From NCBI GenBank assembly GCA_945861365.1, contig CAMAUH010000037.1, forward strand, positions 1-15,358: 15,358 nucleotides of DNA, in the 5' to 3' direction. The position numbers and the translations under genes are program-made. Shown in pieces: positions 6,973-14,013 of this stretch. Each line of letters opens with the position of its first letter. The first letter of the stretch is position 1. The DNA is from Candidatus Kuenenia stuttgartensis (GTDB taxonomy: Bacteria > Planctomycetota > UBA1135 > UBA2386). The notes under the pieces were generated by a model, which made no database searches, was not told the DNA's origin, and was given only the letters and a program-made list of their open reading frames with translations.

Positions 6973-7911
6973 ATGGAATCCGTCCACGACATCAAGGAAG
7001 CGTTGTCGGCGCGTTCGCGCACCGCGACGCTCGACGAGCTCGCCAATGAGGGGCGCAAGAAGGTGCGCCTCATCCGCGCCGAGCACGTCGCGTCGATGAT
7101 CAGCGAGGCGGTCCATGCTGCCATCGAGCAGTCCGGACTGATCGCGCCCGAGGCCGCCGAGCAACTGGTGGAGAAGAGCCGCCAGGAGTTCCGTTCGATC
7201 CTGCGGCAGCGCGAGCAGGAGCAGCAGCAGGCGCATGCGAACGAGGTCGCGCTGGCCCAGCGCGATCGTGAGATCGTCGAGCTGCAGGCGCGGCTGGCCG
7301 AACTGTCGCAAGCGCTCGCCGCCACGCGGCAGGAACTCGATGCCGCCCGGGCGGAGTCCGAGCAAGCGCATGCCGCGACCATCGCCGCGAAGGCCGCCGC
7401 GATGACCGCGGAGGCGCGCGCCGAGGCCGCGCAGACCGAATGCGACACCGCGCAGGCGGCCGCCGAAGCGGCGCGCACCGCGGTCGCTGCCGCCAATGCG
7501 GCGGCGGTGGCCGTCGCACCGCAGCCGGCTGCTGCCGCCGGACCGTCGACGGAGTTGCTGTTCTCGCTGGTGCAGGAGATGGCGACGCTGAAGGCCAACC
7601 TGCTGCACGCGCAGTCGCATCCGCAGCCGCAGGTGGTCGCGCCGACGCCGGCCCAGCCGGCGATGCCCGACTTCGCGTCCGCACTCGAGAAGCTGACCGG
7701 CTCGCTGACCGACCGCCTGGAAATGCTCGGCAAGAAGATGGGTGTCAGCGCCGCCGTCAGCGGCGATGCGCCGGTCGACTTCGGCGGCCTGTTCAAGGAC
7801 ACCGGCAAGTCGCTCGAGTCGAACATGGACAACATCGAGGTGAAGCAGAAGGCCGCTGGCGGCATCGCCGGCAACCTCGCGCGCCTCAAGAAGCTCAAGG
7901 GCGGCGGCTGA
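6973..7911 (+). CDS. Alanine-rich coiled-coil protein paired with an actin-like gene
   Basis: I do not recognise a named family. The 312-residue product has three parts. Residues 1-75 form a charged helical head (DIKEAL, TLDELANEGRKKVRLIRAEH, then an EAVHAAIEQSG helix). Residues about 76-180 are a long heptad-like, Glu/Gln/Ala-rich coiled coil (QREQEQQQ, REIVELQARLAELSQAL). After Pro/Ala linkers (181-191 and 216-232) comes a tail: 234-258 is helical, and 267-312 looks conserved and ends very basic (GNLARLKKLKGGG). There is no signal peptide or membrane segment. An actin-fold ATPase begins 50 bp downstream on the same strand, so a filament adaptor, cargo-binding or nucleoid-binding role is a fair inference, unproven. 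ATG 6973 is preferred; TTG 6913 would add 20 residues rich in Cys, Trp and Tyr that fit poorly with the rest. The 105-bp gap upstream has no promoter I can defend. Confidence 0.8.
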   Translation: MESVHDIKEALSARSRTATLDELANEGRKKVRLIRAEHVASMISEAVHAAIEQSGLIAPEAAEQLVEKSRQEFRSILRQREQEQQQAHANEVALAQRDREIVELQARLAELSQALAATRQELDAARAESEQAHAATIAAKAAAMTAEARAEAAQTECDTAQAAAEAARTAVAAANAAAVAVAPQPAAAAGPSTELLFSLVQEMATLKANLLHAQSHPQPQVVAPTPAQPAMPDFASALEKLTGSLTDRLEMLGKKMGVSAAVSGDAPVDFGGLFKDTGKSLESNMDNIEVKQKAAGGIAGNLARLKKLKGGG

Positions 7912-7948
7912 GCCTGCGCCGCGACCAAACACGCACACGATCGAATCC

Positions 7949-7953
7949 GGGGA
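7949..7953 (+). promoter_or_regulatory. Ribosome binding site of the actin-like gene
   Basis: GGGGA lies 8 nt before ATG 7962. It is the only clear purine-rich Shine-Dalgarno-like site among the genes in this window. It supports ATG 7962 as the start rather than any upstream codon of the same open frame, and suggests strong independent translation of this gene. Confidence 0.55.
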
Positions 7954-7961
7954 AACGACCA

Positions 7962-9002
7962 ATGACGCAGAACAAGAACGACAGCCATCCTCACACGAGC
8001 CCTGACACCGCCATTGCACTCGGCAAGGGGCTCGATGTCGGTACCGCCAATCTCGCCGCCGCGGTCCAGAACGAAGAGGGCGGCATCACGGTGACCGTCG
8101 AACGCAACGCGTTCCTCGACATCCCGAGCGACGTCTACAGCAAGAACATGCTGACGAAGCTCAAGGTCCCGTACGTCGTGCACAACGGCAAGCTCGTCGT
8201 CATCGGCGAGGCCGCGTTCGAACTGGCCAACGTGTTCGGCCGCGAGACGCGCCGCCCGATGTGCGATGGCCTGATCAGCCCGAACGAGCAGGACGCGCTG
8301 CCGATGATGAAGATGATCATCCAGAAGATCCTGGGTGAGCCGCGCGTGCAGGGCGAGAACTGCTACTTCTGCGTGCCGGCGCCGTCGCTCGACGTCGACA
8401 ACAACGTCGTCTACCACCAGGGCCTGTTCGAGAGCCTGGTCAACAAGCTCGGCTACAAGGCGCACGCGATCAACGAAGCGCACGCGGTGATCTTCGCGGA
8501 GCTCGCGGAGAGCGACTTCACCGGCATCGGCCTGTCGTTCGGCGGTGGCATGGCCAACGCCTGCATCGCCTACAAGTCGATCCCGTGCCTGTCGTTCTCG
8601 GTGGCGCGCGGCGGTGACTGGATCGACAAGAACGTCGCCAACGTGCTCGGTTGCCCGCGCAGCAAGGCGGCGCACATCAAGGAGCGCGGCATCGACATCC
8701 GCGACCCGAAGAGCCGCGAGGAAGAGGCGGTCGCGATCTACTACCGCAGCCTGATCAACTACGTGCTGCAGAACATCAAGCAGCGCTTCGAGTCCGGCCA
8801 GAACATGCCGAGCTTCCAGAACCCGATCGACATCGCCTGCGCCGGCGGCACGTCGCTGGTCGGCGGCTTCATCGAGGTCTTCCGCGACGAGTTCGCGAAG
8901 ATCGACTTCCCGCTGCCCGTCGGCCGCATCTTCCGCAGCGAAGAAGCGCTGACCGCGGTCGCGAAGGGCTGCCTCGTCGCGGCGGCGATCGGCGAGAGCT
9001 GA
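7962..9002 (+). CDS. Actin-like ATPase (MreB/ParM-type fold)
   Basis: The 346-residue protein carries the actin/Hsp70-fold nucleotide motifs in order: phosphate-1 GLDVGTANLAAA (23-34), connect-1 near HAINEAHAVIFAEL (168-181), phosphate-2 GIGLSFGGGMANACIA (188-203), adenosine motif IACAGGTSLVGGF (291-303), and connect-2 ALTAVAKGCLVAAA (329-342). Length and spacing fit filament-forming bacterial actins. RRPMCDGLISPNE echoes the RP...DGVI segment of MreB, and GGDWIDKNVAN echoes its GGD..D..I helix. The N terminus is hydrophilic (MTQNKNDSHPHTSPD), without the amphipathic membrane anchor of many MreB proteins, and no mreC, mreD or rodA lies nearby. It is therefore probably not the classical cell-wall MreB. 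A cytoplasmic filament for segregation, positioning or shape is inferred. The coiled-coil gene upstream is the likely partner. ATG 7962 has a GGGGA site; the earlier open frame lies inside that gene. Confidence 0.85.
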   Translation: MTQNKNDSHPHTSPDTAIALGKGLDVGTANLAAAVQNEEGGITVTVERNAFLDIPSDVYSKNMLTKLKVPYVVHNGKLVVIGEAAFELANVFGRETRRPMCDGLISPNEQDALPMMKMIIQKILGEPRVQGENCYFCVPAPSLDVDNNVVYHQGLFESLVNKLGYKAHAINEAHAVIFAELAESDFTGIGLSFGGGMANACIAYKSIPCLSFSVARGGDWIDKNVANVLGCPRSKAAHIKERGIDIRDPKSREEEAVAIYYRSLINYVLQNIKQRFESGQNMPSFQNPIDIACAGGTSLVGGFIEVFRDEFAKIDFPLPVGRIFRSEEALTAVAKGCLVAAAIGES

Positions 9003-9026
9003 GCGGCCCGCGGGCGCGCAGTGAAG

Positions 9027-9048
9027 CACGGGGCCGAACGGCCCCGTG
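9027..9048. terminator. Hairpin between two convergent genes
   Basis: CACGGGGCC (9027-9035) and GGCCCCGTG (9040-9048) form a perfect 9-bp stem with a GAAC loop. GTGAA (9021-9025) can also pair with TTCAC (9054-9058), which extends the structure across an internal loop and into the stop codon of the minus-strand gene. It sits in the 52-bp gap between the actin-like gene and the convergent amidase, so it can serve both. There is no long T-run, only TTCGTTTC on the plus side. Confidence 0.7.
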
Positions 9049-9054
9049 TTCGTT

Positions 9055-12021
9055 TCACAGCGTCAGCGTCATGCGGATCCAGTTCGTCAGCTGGCGTTCC
9101 GCAGTCGCCGTCGGCACCAGCGAGAAGCCCGCGAAGTACAGTGGCAGCCCGGCGAGGAACGGCAGGTACGGCGCGTTCAGCGCCGCGGTGACCGGCCCCG
9201 CCGGCAGCGTGCCCAGGAAGTTCGTGTAGAACGGGCTGGTGGGATCGAGGCTCGTCGTCAGCAGCCAGCCGACGTTCAGCGGCAGCAGGGCGCCGTTCGG
9301 CAGCAACGCGCCCGGCGTGAAGCCTTCGCTGACCAGCAGCATGTACGGGAAGCCGACCTCGCCCGGCAGCGACAGCGTCATCGCCGTCGATTGGCCGAGC
9401 GGCGCCGTGGTGGGGCCACGCAGCGGCCGGGTGTCGTGCAGGAAGTCGAGGCTCTGCCGCACCAGCTGCGCGCGAGCCGCCGCGTTCGTGATCGTCTCGA
9501 GCGGGAAGCCGAACACGACCACGCGCGCGCCGGTCACCGGGTCGAGCCGCTGCACACCGGCGGTGAGGCCGTTGCCGTAGCGCAGGCACACCGTGCTGCT
9601 GGCATTGGTCGGCGCCAGCACGTCGGGGAAGTTCACGTCGTAGGTGCCGGACGCGCCGTTGTCGAAACTGCTGGCGGGCAGGCCCGCGCTGATCGTGCCG
9701 GGCAGGCCCGCCTGCAGCGCGTAGGTCGCGGCGTCGTCGGCGACGTAGGTGGCACCGAGCTGGTTGCGATAGAAGGTGCGGTCGGCGGCGCTGCCCTGCG
9801 CGTCGAGGTCCCAACCGACTTCGGCGCCGCTGACCAGCAGGCTGCCGCCGCCGTTCAGGTAGCCGTTGACGAGCAGTTGCTCGACCGCGCTGAACGTCTC
9901 GTCGGCGGTGCTCTCCTCGCCGAGCGACCACGCGACCACGGCGTAGCTTGGCAGCGCCACGCGCAGCAGCGACACCGCCTCGTTGCTCGCCGCGTCGAAG
10001 CCGAACGAGCAGTTCGCGTCGCGCCGCACCGCGTCGCCGAGCAGGCGCACGTAGTCGCGGGTGTTGTCCGGCCCCTTCACGTTGCGGTCGAGCCGGTCGA
10101 AGGCCTGCACCAGCAGCAGCTGCGCCTGGCCGAGGTGGTCGGTGCCGGCGGTCAGCACCTCGGTCGGGAACGAGCGGCCGGTCGCGTTCCACGCGCGCAC
10201 GCGGAACGACTTCATGGTGTGGTGCGGCAGCGGGCCGGTCGACCAGTTCGTCGCCGTCACGCTGGCGACCTGCACGAAGCCCTTGCCGTCGTCGCCCTGC
10301 TCGATCGTGTAGCTGGTCGCGCCGGCGACCGGATCCCACGCGACGCGCAGGCCGCGCGCGCCGTCCTGCGTGACGCGCAGCGCCGCCGGCGGCTCCGGTG
10401 GGAACGGTGCGCCCGGCGCGAAGTAGCGCAGCACGCCCCGCGCGTACGCACGCGCCGCGAGGTAGCGGAACTCCGGGTCGTGCAGCGATGAGTGGTCCAG
10501 CGAGCCGGGCGTGTCGTGGAACGCGAGCTCGACCAGGATGCCCGGCATCGTGCTCAGCAGCCGGACTTCGCCGAAGTTCGCGGTCTGCTGGCCCCGGTCG
10601 ACCCAGGCCGGATTCCAGAAGCCCTGCAGGTCCGTGACGATCTGCGTGTGCACGGCGTTGCTGAGCGCCGCCGAGCCGGCGGTAGCGCCCCCGTTGTAGA
10701 TGAACGTGTCGGTGCCAGCCCCGCCGCCGGCGTTGGTGTGCAGGCTGATGAAGGCGTCGGCGGTGCGCCATTCGGCGAAGCGCGGCCGCGCGGTGACGTC
10801 GTCGTCGTTGTCGTCGCCGGTGGCGATCGAGTCGTAGACCGTGCTCGGCGCGCCGGCGTACTGCGCCCAGTAGCGCGCGCATTCCCGCCAGCGCGTCTGC
10901 AGGCTGGTGGTGCCGCCGCGCACCAGCGAGCCCATGCCGCCGCCGAGCCGCACCGCGTCGGCGATCGCGACGCCGGGGCTTGGCGACTGGTTGCTCAGCG
11001 TGATGCGCGCACCCTGCGCCGGCGCGAACCAGAAGTTGCCGAGGTGCGCCCAGGTCAGGTTGTCGTCGCGTTGGTCGACGACCGCGGTGCTGGTGCCGCC
11101 GGTGTGTTGGATCCGGTAGGTGGCGGTGGGGCAGCGGTTGGTGCCGGCGCGGTACCACACGAACACCGGATAGAGGCCTTCCTTCACCACCGGGATGGTC
11201 CACGTCGCGGTCGCGGTCTCGCTGACCGCGTTGGTGTTGACGAAGCGATAGCCGCCGCCGTTCCAGCCGCTCGAGGCCGACGTGGTCCAGCTGCCGGTCT
11301 CGGTGTACGCCGGCGCGCCGCCGTCGTTGTCGACGAGGCCGTCGACGTTGACCTCGCCGTGCTCGCGGCACATGACGACGTCGGCGCCCATGTTCTGCAG
11401 GAACGGGATCAGGTACTGGTTGGCGATCTCGGCGGTGTGGATGTCCTCGGTCAGGCCATCGATCGCGCCGCGCTGCGTGGTCCAGCCGAGCGTGCTGTGC
11501 CAGTAGTAGCCGTGGCCCGGTGACATCGCGATGCGCTTGCCGCTCAACGTGCCGTACGGCAGGGTCAGCGACGGTGTGGGCGGTGTCGCGATCGGCACCG
11601 GCAGTGCGCTCTCGCCGAACGCGGTGCGCAGGTCGACCTCGCTGCCGTCGGCGCGGCGGATCGCGATCTGCACATGGTGGATGCCGGGTGCCGCGAGTGC
11701 GGTCTTGTCGATCTGTTCGATCGCGTGTTCGCGCGAGCAGCCAGCGGGTGCGGTCAGGAACGTGCTGTCGAAGACCAGGCGCACGGCATCGCCGTTCTGC
11801 TGGCACGCGAGCAGTTGCGTGCCGGGCGGGATGTGGCTCGTGTAGCCGCTGGCGAGTTCGTTCGGCGTCGGGCCGGCGCACAGTCGCGTGATCGCGGCGG
11901 CGACGCTGCCGTGGAACGGCGGCGCGCTGGCGAGGTTCTGCTGCCGGAAGAACAGCACCTGCTGGGCGCTGGCGGCCGTGGCGAGGGCGAAGCCGGCGAA
12001 GGCGATCGGGAGCGTGCGCAT
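9055..12021 (-). CDS. Secreted multidomain N-acetylmuramoyl-L-alanine amidase (Amidase_3)
   Basis: The 988-residue exported protein would cut the bond between MurNAc and L-Ala in peptidoglycan. A signal peptide (MRTLPIAFAGFALATAASAQ) ends in an AXA site. Amidase_3 motifs are SPGHG (His170), LTEDIHTAEIA (Glu192), AFISLHTNAGG (His428) and GILVELAFHD (Glu498), which are the expected zinc ligands and catalytic glutamate. Residues about 240-362, inside the catalytic domain, match a golvesin C-terminal-like domain (YPVFVWYRAG, TYRIQHTGG, VDQ, WAHLGNFWF, IADAVRLGGG). About 545-625 is Fn3-like. About 632-865 resembles a class I amidotransferase or ThuA-like fold (AQLLLVQAFDRLDRN, YAVVAWSLGEES, GGGSLLVSG), without an active-site Cys that I can point to. 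The last 120 residues form a beta-rich tail with repeated LPL and P.LP.LAGLPL elements. ATG 12021 is chosen for the signal peptide; the frame stays open upstream only because of base composition. Convergent with the actin-like gene. Confidence 0.88.
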   Translation of the reverse strand: MRTLPIAFAGFALATAASAQQVLFFRQQNLASAPPFHGSVAAAITRLCAGPTPNELASGYTSHIPPGTQLLACQQNGDAVRLVFDSTFLTAPAGCSREHAIEQIDKTALAAPGIHHVQIAIRRADGSEVDLRTAFGESALPVPIATPPTPSLTLPYGTLSGKRIAMSPGHGYYWHSTLGWTTQRGAIDGLTEDIHTAEIANQYLIPFLQNMGADVVMCREHGEVNVDGLVDNDGGAPAYTETGSWTTSASSGWNGGGYRFVNTNAVSETATATWTIPVVKEGLYPVFVWYRAGTNRCPTATYRIQHTGGTSTAVVDQRDDNLTWAHLGNFWFAPAQGARITLSNQSPSPGVAIADAVRLGGGMGSLVRGGTTSLQTRWRECARYWAQYAGAPSTVYDSIATGDDNDDDVTARPRFAEWRTADAFISLHTNAGGGAGTDTFIYNGGATAGSAALSNAVHTQIVTDLQGFWNPAWVDRGQQTANFGEVRLLSTMPGILVELAFHDTPGSLDHSSLHDPEFRYLAARAYARGVLRYFAPGAPFPPEPPAALRVTQDGARGLRVAWDPVAGATSYTIEQGDDGKGFVQVASVTATNWSTGPLPHHTMKSFRVRAWNATGRSFPTEVLTAGTDHLGQAQLLLVQAFDRLDRNVKGPDNTRDYVRLLGDAVRRDANCSFGFDAASNEAVSLLRVALPSYAVVAWSLGEESTADETFSAVEQLLVNGYLNGGGSLLVSGAEVGWDLDAQGSAADRTFYRNQLGATYVADDAATYALQAGLPGTISAGLPASSFDNGASGTYDVNFPDVLAPTNASSTVCLRYGNGLTAGVQRLDPVTGARVVVFGFPLETITNAAARAQLVRQSLDFLHDTRPLRGPTTAPLGQSTAMTLSLPGEVGFPYMLLVSEGFTPGALLPNGALLPLNVGWLLTTSLDPTSPFYTNFLGTLPAGPVTAALNAPYLPFLAGLPLYFAGFSLVPTATAERQLTNWIRMTLTL

Positions 12022-12031
12022 GGAGCGCCAC

Positions 12032-12059
12032 AGGCTAAGCGAGTGGCGGGCCCTGTCAC
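12032..12059 (-). promoter_or_regulatory. Putative promoter of the amidase gene
   Basis: On the minus strand GTGACA (12054-12059) matches TTGACA at five of six positions. A 16-nt spacer leads to TAGCCT (12032-12037), which is 10 nt from the start codon at 12021. The predicted leader is about four nucleotides. It lies back to back with the methyltransferase promoter in a 102-bp gap. Confidence 0.5.
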
Positions 12060-12088
12060 GGCCCTGGTGGACGGGGGCTGGCGACGCC

Positions 12089-12116
12089 TTGGCTCTGGCC
12101 CGCTGCTGCGTAGCGT
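12089..12116 (+). promoter_or_regulatory. Putative leaderless promoter of the methyltransferase gene
   Basis: TTGGCT (12089-12094), a 16-nt spacer and TAGCGT (12111-12116) are followed by 7 nt and then ATG 12124. Spacing is identical to the lgt promoter. No Shine-Dalgarno site is present, and transcription should begin at or next to the start codon. Confidence 0.5.
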
Positions 12117-12123
12117 CTGCGCA

Positions 12124-12885
12124 ATGCCATCGATCGGGGACAACAAGGCCCACTGGGACGATTCGCACAACTGGCGCGCCGATGGCGACGAGTGGTCGGC
12201 GAGCTGGGGTTCGACGGCGACGATGTGGCACGGTTCGATCCTGCCGCGCATCGCCGCGAACCTGCCCGCCGGACACCTGCTCGAGATCGCCTGTGGCCAC
12301 GGCCGCGTGACCGAGCATCTGCTCGCGCACTGCTACCGGTATGTCGGCGTCGACCTCGCACCGAGCTGTGTCGCGTTCTGCCGCGACCGCTTCGCAAGCC
12401 GGCCGCGTGCGCAGTTTGCGGCCACCGATGGTGCGTCGTTGCCCGGCGTTGCCGACAGCAGCATCGACTTCGCGTTCAGCTGGGACTCGCTGGTGCACGC
12501 CGAACTGGACGCGATCACCGGCTACCTCCACGAACTGGCGCGCGTGCTGCGGCCGGGCGGCACTGCGTTCCTGCACCACAGCAACCTCGCCGAGTTCGTC
12601 GACGCCAGTGGGGCGGTGACCGTCGAGAACCCGCACTGGCGCGCGACCTCGGTGTCGGGCCAGCGCGTGCGCGAACATGCCGAACGGCACGGCCTGCACG
12701 TCGTCACGCAGGAGCTGGTGCAGTGGGGGTCGGTCGCCTTCAACGATTGCCTCACGCTGTTGCGCCGGCCGCTGCGCGCGGGCCCCGGTGCGCCGCCGCG
12801 ATCGTTGCGGCACCCGGGCTTCGCCGAGGAGCTCGGCTACCTCCGCGTGCTCGACGAAGCCTATCGCGCGAGCCTGCGCAGCTGA
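12124..12885 (+). CDS. Class I SAM-dependent methyltransferase
   Basis: The 253-residue protein has the Rossmann-type methyltransferase core. Motif I is LLEIACGHGRVTEHL (52-66), the acidic end of beta-2 is VGVDLAPS (Asp77), the adenine loop is near TDGASLP (101-107), and motif IV is near SIDFAFSWDSLVHAEL (113-128), followed by LRPGGTAFLHHSN (142-154). It fits the Methyltransf_11/25 group, which methylates varied small molecules; the substrate cannot be told. An unusual feature is the N-terminal Trp-rich segment (HWDDSHNWRADGDEW), also seen in some uncharacterised or sugar-related methyltransferases. There is no signal peptide, so it is cytoplasmic. ATG 12124 follows directly on a promoter-like motif, which supports this start. 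It is divergent from the amidase. The exported thioredoxin-like gene follows after 52 bp on the same strand and may be co-transcribed, with no obvious functional link. Confidence 0.87.
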   Translation: MPSIGDNKAHWDDSHNWRADGDEWSASWGSTATMWHGSILPRIAANLPAGHLLEIACGHGRVTEHLLAHCYRYVGVDLAPSCVAFCRDRFASRPRAQFAATDGASLPGVADSSIDFAFSWDSLVHAELDAITGYLHELARVLRPGGTAFLHHSNLAEFVDASGAVTVENPHWRATSVSGQRVREHAERHGLHVVTQELVQWGSVAFNDCLTLLRRPLRAGPGAPPRSLRHPGFAEELGYLRVLDEAYRASLRS

Positions 12886-12937
12886 TCGCGGCCGCCGCGG
12901 AGTTCGCGCGAGGCCTTGCCGTTCGGTGGCGCTCACC

Positions 12938-13915
12938 ATGCAACGCCTCGCCGCCATCGTCGCTGCCGTTCTCGCTGGCTGCACCCTCGCCGCCCAGACC
13001 CCGACCGATCCCACCGAGCTGCAGCAGCGTCGCGCCGACAAGCTGGCGCAGCCGTTCCTGCGTCTTGCCGCGTGGCACACCGACCTCGCCGAAGCAAAGC
13101 GGGCGGCCGCAGCGAGCGGCAAGCTGATCCTGGTGCATTGCACGCGCTCCTTCATGCCGTGCGGCACTTCGATCCGCTGCGAACGCGAGGTGCTGAGTAC
13201 GCCGGAGTTCGTCGCGTTCGCCGGTGAGGTCGTGCCGTACTGCCACGTCAGCGCGCACGTCGATGCGACGCAGGATCGACAGTTGGCGGAATGGCGCGGC
13301 AGCGGCTGGCCGCACCATGCCGTGTTGGATGCGACCGGGCGCGTGCTGGGCACCCACGAGAGTCATCGCGAAAAGAGCCTGGCCGAACTGCGCGAGCTGG
13401 TGGCGCGGGCTCGGCAGTTTCTCGTCGACGAAGCCGCGGCCGAACGCGAGATCGCGGCTGTGCGGCGGCGGCAGCTGGTGCGCGGGCTGGAGGTCGGGGC
13501 GCTGACGCTGGCGCAAGCGCGGGCGCTGTTCGCTGCGGCCGACGTGCTGCCCGCGGCGGAGGCGGCTGATCTCGCCACGCGCATCACCGACCTCGAGATC
13601 GCCGACGTGTTGGTGCGCATCGATCGCTTCGATGCCGCGCAGCAGCGGAAGGCCGGGGCCGAGTTCGCGACGATGCATCGGCAGGGCAAGCGACCGCATG
13701 GCCGCAACGCGGCGCGCGACTTCTGGGGCGGCATCCTGCTGCACGTCGAAGCCAGCGAGAAGCCGGACATCGATCTGCACCGCGAGGCGCTGGCGGCGTT
13801 CGAACAGCGGCTCGGCAGCGACCGCGGCTACCGGCAGTTCATCGAGCTGCGTCGACAGGCTGTTCGGGAACTGCCGCGCAAGGTGGACGCAGTCACGAAG
13901 AGTGAAGTCCGCTGA
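12938..13915 (+). CDS. Exported thioredoxin-fold protein with non-canonical cysteines
   Basis: The 325-residue protein starts with MQRLAAIVAAVLAGCTLAAQ. LAGC (12-15) is a perfect lipobox, so it is probably a lipoprotein, although a signal peptidase I site after LAAQ is an alternative. Residues about 47-157 fit the thioredoxin_7/DUF255-like pattern: an A..A...GK.ILV strand, the cysteine helix, and GWPHHAVLDATGRVLG, which holds the expected cis-proline site. Instead of a WCxxC motif it has HCTRSFMPCGTSIRCEREVL, so Cys68, Cys75 and Cys81 are spaced seven and six residues apart; Cys102 is a fourth. Residues 158-325 are helical, Arg/Ala-rich and unassigned. A redox or metal-binding role in the periplasm is possible but not shown. 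ATG 12938 gives the signal peptide. It lies 52 bp after the methyltransferase gene. The thioredoxin fold is fairly sure; the activity is not. Confidence 0.78.
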   Translation: MQRLAAIVAAVLAGCTLAAQTPTDPTELQQRRADKLAQPFLRLAAWHTDLAEAKRAAAASGKLILVHCTRSFMPCGTSIRCEREVLSTPEFVAFAGEVVPYCHVSAHVDATQDRQLAEWRGSGWPHHAVLDATGRVLGTHESHREKSLAELRELVARARQFLVDEAAAEREIAAVRRRQLVRGLEVGALTLAQARALFAAADVLPAAEAADLATRITDLEIADVLVRIDRFDAAQQRKAGAEFATMHRQGKRPHGRNAARDFWGGILLHVEASEKPDIDLHREALAAFEQRLGSDRGYRQFIELRRQAVRELPRKVDAVTKSEVR

Positions 13916-14013
13916 CCGTGGCCGGTGCCCGGGCTCCGCGCTGCCGCTCGCGTTGCCATGGGAGAATGCGAACGCACTCGTCCCCGAGCTCCGTTTCGCG
14001 CCAATTCGGCCCC

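Noticed and set aside
7350..7530. Ala-rich repeated codons in the coiled-coil gene as a possible DNA repeat
   Set aside because: The period is irregular and follows the heptads of the coiled coil; no exact tandem DNA unit is present.
5992..9029. Two long minus-strand open frames (5992-8019 and 6969-9029) opposite folP, the coiled-coil and the actin-like genes
   Set aside because: No domain is recognisable and both are repetitive in Arg, Gly, Ala or Asp; the plus strand has clear motifs throughout.
8759..12031. A second long minus-strand frame (1090 codons) over the amidase
   Set aside because: It is a frame shadow rich in Arg and His; the amidase motifs are in the other frame.
12022..13353. 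Upstream in-frame extension of the amidase
   Set aside because: It runs antisense across the methyltransferase and thioredoxin-like genes and would bury the signal peptide at 12021.
13916..14013. Possible promoter before the secreted hydrolase (CTGCCG at 13941 and GAGAAT at 13962)
   Set aside because: Spacing is 15 nt, both hexamers are poor, and the pattern seen at the other promoters is missing.
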